A program made the translations under genes and the position numbers. A stretch of 64,000 bases of DNA from Luscinia megarhynchos (Eukaryota; Chordata; Aves; Passeriformes; Turdidae), in assembly GCA_034336665.1 (NCBI GenBank), contig CM067584.1, positions 5,015,199 to 5,079,198 of the forward strand, written 5' to 3'. The notes below the pieces were generated by a model. That model was given only the letters and a program-made list of their open reading frames with translations. It did not search any database and had not been told where the DNA came from. Position 1 is the stretch's first letter, and each line of letters opens with the position of its first letter. Positions 56,159-64,000 of the stretch are shown here, piece after piece.

Positions 56159-57174
56159 ATTTATTCCAGGGAATTCTCTGGGAATTCCATCACAGAAGAC
56201 AAATTGTATTTGTACCAAATCTGGGTTTAAAAACATCAATTTTTGGTTTGTAACATCAATTCTGACTGGTGGTTTCTCCCCACCCAGGAATCAGGGGAGG
56301 ACTGCTCTGATTTTGGAGAGGGAAGAAAAGATGCTGCAGCCTCTGAAATAAAATTTAATTCACCTTTCTGCTTCTTTAGGGCAGCCTGGAGTTTGTTTAA
56401 CCTGTCCCAGTATCTGAAAAATCATTATTAGCCAAATAATTTTTGATTAAGGTGTTCTAGGAAAAGGTGTTGATTAGAACTGAGCAGGTCTCAGGTATTT
56501 CAGTTCATTACCTGGAAATGAGTTATTGGGAACAAGCAGTTCAATTGATAAAAGGAAAAAAATCAATAGGTGAGATTGTTGGCATTAATTCAGAGTTCAT
56601 CATGGATTTCCCCCCCACTGGGATTTCCAAACTTTTGCAGATTCCATCTCAGACCTAAATTTGAGTTTCTCAGAGCCAAGTTTGTGGCTGAACAAGTGGA
56701 ACTTCAGCAAAGCTTTATTTTCACCCAGAGTTTGTTCATAACACCAAAATTGCAGCCAGTGAGGAGAAATGAGGAGAGCCATAAAAACACGCTGGACCTT
56801 CCTGAGTGGAAATTGCTGGAAATTTTCTGGATGCTGCACATTAATGAAGGGAATGGCAATTGAGTTTAATCTTTGTGTTATGGTGCGTGGCAAGGATCAG
56901 GATGCTGTGCTCAAGGAGACTCCTTCAATCAGCAAGATTTCACCCAAACACAGAGGGAACAAAAAGGGAATATTTTACAGATTAAAGATGGGAGAACCTG
57001 AAATCCTAGAGGAGTGCTGGGCAGGATCAGTGGGATTAACTGGGAATGTTTGGGAAAAGGAGGCTCAGGAGGGACCTTGTGGCTCTGCACAACTCCCTGA
57101 CAGGAGGGGGGATTTGGGATTTCTGCCAGGAACAGGGACAGGAGGAGAGGGAACGGCCTCAGGGTGGAATCAGC
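56159..57174. other. Unannotated unique sequence
   Basis: A 159-codon plus frame (56769-57248) has no recognisable domain and ends in CR1-like sequence. Confidence 0.35.
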
Positions 57175-57365
57175 AGGAATTTCTCCCGGAAAGGGTGAGC
57201 AGGGATTGGAACTGCCCAGGGGGTTGGAGTGCCCATCCCTGGGGGTGACCAGAAAATTCCTGGAGGTGGCACTGGGAGCCCTGGGCTGGGGAGAATGAGG
57301 GAATCCAGCACAGCCTGGACTGGATGATCACGGGAGCTTTTCTAACCTCGGGGATTCTGGGATTT
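57175..57365 (+). mobile_element. CR1 LINE 3' end, old
   Basis: GGAATTTCTCCCGGAAAGGG, GGTGGCACTGGGAGCCCTGG, GCCTGGACTGGATGATCACG and GCTTTTCTAACCTCGGGGAT resemble a diverged forward CR1. The telomere-like block starts about 25 bp beyond its end. Confidence 0.6.
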
Positions 57366-57387
57366 CAGGGACCACAATCGTAGGATT

Positions 57388-58640
57388 TGGGTACCTAACC
57401 CTAAGCCTAAACTTAATCCTAAACCTAACCTCGACCCTAAACCTAAACCTAACCCCAACCATAACCTTAACCCTAATCCCAACCCTAATCCTAGCCCCAA
57501 ACCTAACATTAACCTTAACCTAACTCTAACCCTAACCTTAACCCTTATCCTAGCCTTAACCCTAATCCTAACACTCACTTTAACCTTAACCCTAACCCTA
57601 AATTTAACTCTAACCCTAATCCTAACCTCAACCCTATCACTAACCTTAACCCTAAATCTGACCCTGATCTTAACCCTAATCCTAACCCTAACCCTAACAC
57701 CAACTTAACCCCAACCCCAACACTAACCTTAACCTAAATCTGACCCTAAACATAATCCTAACCCCAACTCTAATCCTAACCCTCACCTTAACCTTAACCC
57801 TCACCTTAACCTTAACCCTAACCTTAAACTTAACCCTAACCCTCATCCTAACCCTCACATTAACCTTAACCCTAACCCTAAATTTAAACCTAACCCTAAT
57901 CCTAACTTCAACCCTAACACTAACCTTAACCCCAACTCTAACACTAACCTTAGCCTAACTCTTACCCTAACCCTAACCCTAATCCTAAACCAAACCCTAA
58001 CCCTAACCCAAACCCTAACACTAACACTAACCTTAACCTAATTCTGACCCTAACCTTAACCCTAATCCTAAACCTAACCCTAACTCTAATCCTAACCTCA
58101 ACCCTATCACTAATTTTAACCCTAAATCTGACCCTGACCTTAACCCTAATCCTAACCCAAACCCTAATCCTAACCTCAACCCTATCACTAACTTTAACCC
58201 TAAATCTGACCCTAACCTTAACCCTAACCTTAACCCAAACCCTAACCCTAACCCTAACCCTAACCCAAACCCTAACCTTAACCCAAACCCTAATCCTAAC
58301 CCAAACCCAAACCCTAACCCTAACCCAAACCCTAACCTTAACCCAAACCCTAATCCTAACCCTAACCCTAACCCTAACCCTAACCCTAACCCTAACACTA
58401 ACACTAACCTTAACCTAACTCTGACCCTAACCTTAACCCTAATCCTAACCCTAACCCTAACTCTAATCCTAACCTCAACCCTATCACTAACCTTAACCCT
58501 AAATCTGACCCTAACCTTAACCCAAACCTTAACCCAAACCCTTACCCTAACCCAAACCCAAACCCAAACCCTAATCCTAACCCTAACCCTAACCCTAATC
58601 CTAACCCAAACCCTAACTCTAACCCTAACCCAAACCCTGA
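57388..58640. repeat. Degenerate interstitial telomere-like repeat (CCCTAA)n
   Basis: About 1.25 kb of hexamers CCCTAA mixed with CCTTAA, TCCTAA, CCCAAA and CTCTAA variants. The C-rich strand is on top throughout. Short perfect CCCTAA runs (for example about 58360-58390) sit among degenerate ones. Longer blocks such as CTAACCTCAACCCTATCACT recur near 57625, 58093, 58170 and 58470, showing internal duplication. The 236-codon minus frame is a repeat artefact. Confidence 0.95.
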
Positions 58641-59384
58641 TCTCGGACTCCCTCATACCAATGACAAAAAGAACTTGGTGGTTGGTCTTGTGTTGTTCTG
58701 ACCAGATGCAGAAAGGACCAGAACAAAGAGCTCCAGCTGACAATTTGGGGTCAGTTAGGGCAGGGCAGGGCAGGGGAAGGAGGGCAGGAGGTCGGTCCTG
58801 TGTGCCAGGGTTGATTCCCTGCCTTGTCAGAGAGCAGCAGCAATTACTGAATTGCAGCTAAATGGGCAGAATTTCATTTCACATCTGATTTGCACTTAAA
58901 ATGTGTGAAGGAAAGGAAAGTGTGAACCCATGCAGCAGACCCTGAGCTCTCCACTGCCCTTCGTGACTCCTCACCCAACATTCCCTAAATTCTGGAACCT
59001 GGAGAAGGTTTGGGATCCTTGAGGAGTCCTTGTCCAGTGTTTCTGTGTGACCAGAGCAGATCCCTCAGGGTGTCTGGGAAAAGTGCTGCTGACTCTGGCC
59101 TTCTGCAGTCTGATCCAGGTGACATCCAAGTTTTTCATTTCCTTTTCCCCTCTCCTGCTGAGCCAGCGTTTCCCAGCTCTCCATCCATCCCAGCTCCGAG
59201 CCATCATCCGCATCTCCCGGCCCATTAATTAATTTCTGTTTTAATCAAGGGATCGCATCTTTCTCTTCAGGCCCATCCATCATCCTGGTGGAGCTGCAGA
59301 CGTGCATCCATCATTGCTGCTGCCTCATTCCTCAGGGAAAGGCTGCTGGGGTGGGAAGGGAGGTGCTGTGCCAGCACTGCCGGG
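58641..59384. other. Unannotated sequence
   Basis: Nothing recognised. Confidence 0.35.
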
Positions 59385-59812
59385 TGCCAGGGAGTCACAA
59401 AATCACAAAATCCTGGAAAGGTTTGGGTTGGAAGGACCTTAAAGCCCGTCCAGAGCCACCCCTGCCATGGTCAGGGACATCTACACTTTCCCAGACTGCT
59501 CCAAACCCTGTCCAGCCCATTCCAAACAGGGTCACCCACCAGGTATCCAATGGTGCATCTCTAATTAATTAAGTATAGCGGAGCTAATTAAACAGGAGCC
59601 ACATGCCAGGGAGTCACAAAATCACAAAATTCTGGAAAGGTTTGGGTTGGAAGGACCTTAAAGCCCGTCCAGAGCCACCCTGCCATGGTCACAGACACCT
59701 CCCACTGTCCCAGCATGCCCAGCCCATTCCAAACAGGGTCACCCATCAGGTCTCCAGTGGTGCATCTCTAATTAATTAAGCATAGTGGAGCTAATTAAAT
59801 GGGAAGCAGTGC
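59385..59812 (-). repeat. 219-bp tandem duplication carrying a CR1 3' end
   Basis: TGCCAGGGAGTCACAAAATC begins at 59385 and again at 59604. Each copy contains a reverse CR1 end (AAAGGTTTGGGTTGGAAGGA, CCATGGTCA), then TGGTGCATCTCTAATTAATT and GGAGCTAATTAAA. The copies differ by scattered substitutions and small gaps. Confidence 0.93.
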
Positions 59813-60709
59813 CCAGGGTTGATGATGTCACATCTATCCCTTGTTAGCACCGTGCTGGTGGGGGAAGGAGCACAAAGAAAGAGTTCAGGTGATAAAAGCT
59901 GGGGAAGAGGATTTTAGGACATCGAGGACCATCCTTTGAGCCATAGTTTTATTTCAGGAATAGAATTTATCCACGGTTTTGATCAGAGAAGAGAAGATGT
60001 GGGAATGGAGCCAAAATAATCACCCAGATTGGTGTCAGCCTTTCTGCACCAGGTCAAATCATCTAAAAAATGCCATAATTTTAATTTGAATGGCTCAAAT
60101 TTGCTCTTTAATCAAATATCTGTTAATCCACACAAACAGTTTTGCTGCATAAACCACTCCAGCATTCCTCTTGGAAAGGGAATGTCAGCTCTGGATTAGG
60201 CATAAAGATAAAAAAGTTGGTGTTTTTTATTTGATCTCTGCAGCAAAAGCAGAAGTTATTGGGAGCAGCTCCAAAAAGCTGGATTTCTCCCTTGACTGGG
60301 CTATATTCAATGTCAAGACTCAAGCGGAGCTTAGATAATTTTAAAATATTGTATGAATAAAACGTGCAAGTGGCTTTCTCTCCGAGCTGTCACTTTGCCA
60401 GTCTCGGTTGGAGAGCAAGGCAATGATTTTCCCAGATTTTCTGCCTTTAGACTGGAACAAAAGGCGTCACATGGAGGCTGAAGAAGGACTTTTTTTTTCT
60501 TTTTGTCTTCTTTTCGTGCCCTTGAAGGTGAAAAATGAAGAATTGAGAACTGAGAGAGGAGGGGGAAACCTGGATATCTAAAAGCTCCTGAGATGCTCTT
60601 CCCCAAATCCCTCATCCACCATTTTCCTGGCAAAAAAATTGGGATTTTTAGTTCATGCTGATGTGTTCAGGATGATTTCCAGCCCTTCTCCTTGGGCAGT
60701 ATCCTTTGG
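59813..60709. other. Unannotated unique sequence
   Basis: No gene recognised; a T10 run lies near 60490. Confidence 0.35.
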
Positions 60710-60783
60710 AAAAGCAGCCCCTTTTATTTCCCAGCCCCTTTTATTTCCCAGCCCCTTCTATTTCCCAGCCCCTTTTATTTCCC
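60710..60783. repeat. 17-bp tandem repeat, 4 copies
   Basis: AGCCCCTTTTATTTCCC repeated four times with one substitution. Confidence 0.93.
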
Positions 60784-61049
60784 TGTTGTGTGACTCAAAA
60801 TCTTCTTCCAACCCTCCTGCTGGGGCTGCCCAGGAAAAATTTTTTATTCTAGGAATGGGTTTTTAACTGGAAACTGAATCCCATTTCCAAAGGGAAATGG
60901 AGCCCTGGGGTGGAAGGAAGTGCAGGAGGAAAAATGAATTTTTCCCTTGAGGAAAATGGGAATTTTCCTCTTGTTTTTATTCCAATGCTCCGTCTCCCAT
61001 AAGAAATGAATTTCCTATTTCCTGCTGTTGTGTTGTTCAGTTTTTCCAG

Positions 61050-61855
61050 CTTCCTGGCTGTCTTCTTCCAGCTGAATCCACGTCTTCTCATTGAATCCAG
61101 GTCTTCCCTTTGAATTTGGTTTTCTTCCAGTTGAATCCACATCATCTTCCCATTTCTTCCAGTTGAATTCAGGTCTTCTTCCCATTGAAACTGGTCTTCC
61201 TGTTGAGTCCAGATCATCTTCCCATTGAATCCAGATCATCTTCCAGTTGAATCCAGGTCTTCTTCTTATCGAATCCAGGTCTTCCCACTGAATCCAGGTC
61301 TTCCAGTTGAATCCAGGTCTTCTTCCCAGCTGACTCTAGGTCTTCTTCCCATTGAATTTGGTCTTCCAGTTAAATCCAGATCATCTTCCATTGAATTTGG
61401 TCTTCTTCTCATTGACTTTGGTCTTCTTCCAGTTTAATCCAGATCATCTTCCATTGAATGTGGTCATCTTCCAGTTGAATCCAGGTGTTCCTCTCATTGA
61501 ATCTGAGTCTTCTTCCCATTGAATTTGGTCTTCTTCCAGTTGAATCCACACCATCTTCCCATTGAATCCAGATCTTCCCATTGTATCCAGATCATCTTCC
61601 CGGTTGAATTTGGCCATCTTCCCATTGAATTTTGTCTTCTTTGAGTTGAATCCAGGTTTTCTTTGCACTGAATTTTGTTTTCTTCCAGTTGAATCCAGGT
61701 CATCTTCCCATTGAATCCAGGTCTTCCCATTGAATTTGGTCTTCTTCTGGTTGAATCCAGGTCTTCTTCCTGCTGAATCCAGGTCATCTTCCCACTGAAT
61801 TTGGTCTTCTTGTCATTGAATCCAGATCATCTTCCAGTTGAACCCAGTTCATCTT
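61050..61855. repeat. Minisatellite of 18-21-bp units (TTGAATCCAGRTCWTCTTCC)
   Basis: About 800 bp of alternating TTGAATCCAGGTCTTCTTCC, TTGAATTTGGTCTTCTTCC and TTGAATCCAGATCATCTTCC units with variable length. It has a pyrimidine bias on the plus strand. Minus frames of up to 122 codons are artefacts. Confidence 0.92.
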
Positions 61856-61859
61856 TGAT

Positions 61860-62005
61860 GCCGATTCCCATCCCTGGAAGTGCCCAAGGCCAGGTTGGTG
61901 GGGGCTCAGAGCCTTGGTCTAGTGGAAGGTCCCTCCCTACTCTTACTGGACTGACCTCAATGTCCCTCCCAACCCAACCCATTCCACAATTCCAGGCCAT
62001 CCCAG
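61860..62005 (+). mobile_element. CR1 LINE 3' end
   Basis: CCCATCCCTGGAAGTGCCCA, AGGCCAGGTTGGTGGGGGCT and GTCCCTCCCAACCCAACCC, to ATTCCACAATTCC. Confidence 0.9.
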
Positions 62006-63539
62006 CTGGGATCTACAAGCATCTTCCAGAGGGAAACGCTGACAGTGAATTACCTGTTAATTTGCATTCTTCCCCTCTAATCAACCCTCTGTAAACATCA
62101 GCCCTTGGAAATCACCTCCGACAGCACGAGCCGGGCTGGCAGGAGTGGGAAGGGGAATTAAGGTGCTTCCGTTTCTCCCATGCAAATCTCCCTGCTAATT
62201 ATATTTTATTAATATTGGTACGCCGACGCTCCGGCTCTTGTTTTCCCTCATCGTGCCCGTGGTTAAAATCAAATTGCAAATGAACCAGCTCAATATTTGT
62301 CTGAATCACTTAAGCCTCTGACTTTCACTGCTCTTGCAAGTTATACCAGAACTGGGAGTGTTCCTCTCCCCTTTCCTCCCCTGTTTTTGAGGTATTTTGC
62401 CATGATTATTCCACGGGTGACACTGATATTTTGTTATGATCAATTGGCCGGGTCATTATCATCAGGAGGTGGTTGGGTCGTTTTATATTTATAATAAGGT
62501 GCTTTTCATTGCAGAATGGGTGGGAAATGGGAAAAAACACCCCTTTTTTGTTTTAAACAGCCTTATCTCGCAGCTTTTCTGCTGGAATTGAAGAGAAAAA
62601 TGTTATATTTTTTCCCTTTTCATTCTGGAGAGAGGCTTTGAAAGGGCCTAATCAAACACAAATTGGAGCCTTGAGCTTGGAGTTGTCTGCAGACGAGTGA
62701 GTCTTTGAGGTTGAAGGGTTGATAATCCCCCATTCCAGCTCTTCCAGGCATCATCACCCCACAATACTCAGTCTGACTTTATTTTTATGGAAAATCATGT
62801 CAGGACCACATCCACCAGGCTGTAAAACACCTGAAATCTTGATATTTTTTTTATTTTTTTTTTTTGTGCATAAACTGTTGGCTTTGCCTTAGTTGGGTCG
62901 AGCCTTGATCGTGCCTCTGACATTGTTTATTTTTGGGGTTGCTTTGTTGTTCAGGTGCAGCAGCAGCAGAACGAAAAAAATCCTGGGGAAAAGCGGCCTA
63001 AATGCGTGTCAGGCTGAATTTGGGAGCTTTTGCTCCAGATCTGTTGTGATAGAAATGCCAAATTCCATCAGCTTCGTTTACTTCAGGTGGCTCCTGCAAA
63101 TCCTCCCGCTGCCTTGTCCATCTGTTGATGCTGATGTTTTTCATTCCCTGTTGGGGGTTTGGTTTTTTTTTTTCCTAAATGGAGAAATGAGGATACTCTT
63201 TACCACAAGTTGGAAAATATTCCCTGTGTTGTGGAGCTTATCAAAGAAATTGATGAGTTGGATCAGTTGGGGTTTGGGGTTTGTTTTTCCCCAGAAGAAA
63301 CAACATAATTGAGAAGAGAAAATATGTCTTGGTTGACAGAAAACATTTAAATCTGTAATTATCACTGGGAGGGAGTTGTTTTTGGTGGAATTGATGGGGT
63401 CAGGACTCAGGTCATTGATAAGGAGCTGGATTCCACAGGATCCATCCTTCCCTCTTGGAAGGCCCTATGGCATTCCTGACCTTTCCTGGACACTGGCTGG
63501 ATTCTCCATCCACAAAAACACAAATTTCTGCCATTTTGG
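62006..63539. other. Unique sequence with a CpG-retaining AT-rich island near 62190-62480
   Basis: About 62195-62310 (GCTAATTATATTTTATTAAT, TACGCCGACGCTCCGGCTC, TCATCGTGCCCG) and 62430-62500 look unlike the repeats around them and may be conserved non-coding DNA. A 139-codon plus frame at 62893-63312 has no recognised domain. Confidence 0.4.
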
Positions 63540-63605
63540 GAGTCATTGAAAGGTTTGGGTTGGAAGGCACCTCCCACCTCCCCTCAGGTCGCTCCAAATG
63601 TCGTG
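63540..63605 (-). mobile_element. CR1 LINE 3' end, minus strand, short
   Basis: GAAAGGTTTGGGTTGGAAGG and CACCTCCCACCTCCCCTCAG, a truncated reverse CR1 end. Confidence 0.7.
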
Positions 63606-64000
63606 GCTGGGCTGATCCCAGAGGAAGCATGAAAATAATTAATTCCTTTTGTCTCATTACACTATAATTAGCATTTTGATCCCTAAATGGTCACACGTCC
63701 ACGTGGCTGGTGGCCCATTAGCAGCCAGCTGTGGAACTCCAAGGAAATCTTCCCTGGCTTGCACCCAGGCCAAAATTTGCAATTTTTTTCCCCAAATTCA
63801 GAATTTCCTTGTTTTTTAAGGGGCAGGTGAGCACTGAGAGAGGCAGACAGGGAACTCCACACAGGAGGTTTCCCAGGAGCGTGAATTCCATGTGGCCAGG
63901 TCCTGTCAGGTGCCAAGGTGACATTTGGGGACCTCAAACCCCTCTTTAGGGCGTGGTGGAGCCCCGAGGGTGACAATCAGTTCCTGCAGTCATTGCCATC
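63606..64000. other. Unannotated sequence at the window edge
   Basis: Nothing recognised. Confidence 0.35.

Noticed and set aside
58033..58743. 236-codon minus frame
   Set aside because: Translation of degenerate telomere-like hexamers.
62893..63312. 139-codon frame with hydrophobic segments
   Set aside because: T-rich DNA gives leucine- and phenylalanine-rich frames by chance; no domain recognised.

Overview
The window looks like bird nuclear DNA, most likely from a songbird. It is full of 3' ends of CR1 retrotransposons (about 30 fragments on both strands, recognised by the motif TTCCAACCCAAACCATTCC or its complement). It also holds several solo long terminal repeats (LTRs) of avian endogenous retroviruses, and an unusually large number of micro- and minisatellites. 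I find no convincing protein-coding exon, tRNA, rRNA or CRISPR. The long open frames lie either in tandem arrays whose unit is a multiple of 3 bp or in GC-rich CR1-containing DNA. The window is best read as intergenic or deep intronic sequence. The songbird assignment rests on recalled repeat families, not on a search. Layout: 0-10 kb holds a solo LTR with exact 6-bp target duplications (265-917), an AT-rich composite satellite (1270-2235), CR1 pieces, an octamer satellite grown from a CR1 tail (5262-5770) and a 21-bp minisatellite (8890-9295). 10-20 kb holds a three-layer nested insertion (CR1, then LTR family B, then LTR family A, 10003-11170), an LTR of family C (14598-14932), an 18-bp minisatellite and a (GGGAA)n tract. 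20-30 kb is mostly unique DNA with CR1 fragments, one CR1-derived composite repeat (21295-21850), a 41-bp x 14 minisatellite (28206-28779) and another family A LTR that splits a CR1. 30-40 kb holds a 1.75-kb 30-bp minisatellite, an AT-rich tract, and a head-to-tail 348-bp CR1-derived array (35472-36895). 40-50 kb holds a 1.6-kb, 12-bp-based array with about 0.8-kb higher-order duplication. It also holds a perfect 144-bp inverted repeat (41713-42169), a 42-bp minisatellite, LTRs of families A, B and D, and a long pure (TCCTT)n. 50-64 kb holds CR1 fragments, a 1.25-kb degenerate telomere-like block (57388-58640), a 219-bp tandem duplication and an 18-21-bp-based minisatellite. Between the repeats lie unique stretches with TAATTA-rich or CpG-retaining islands that could be conserved non-coding elements; this is inference and needs alignment to other birds. 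Nothing suggests genes working together. The biology here is retroelement layering, tandem-repeat birth (often from CR1 3' ends) and possible hairpin or non-B DNA. The strongest single oddity is the perfect 144-bp inverted repeat.
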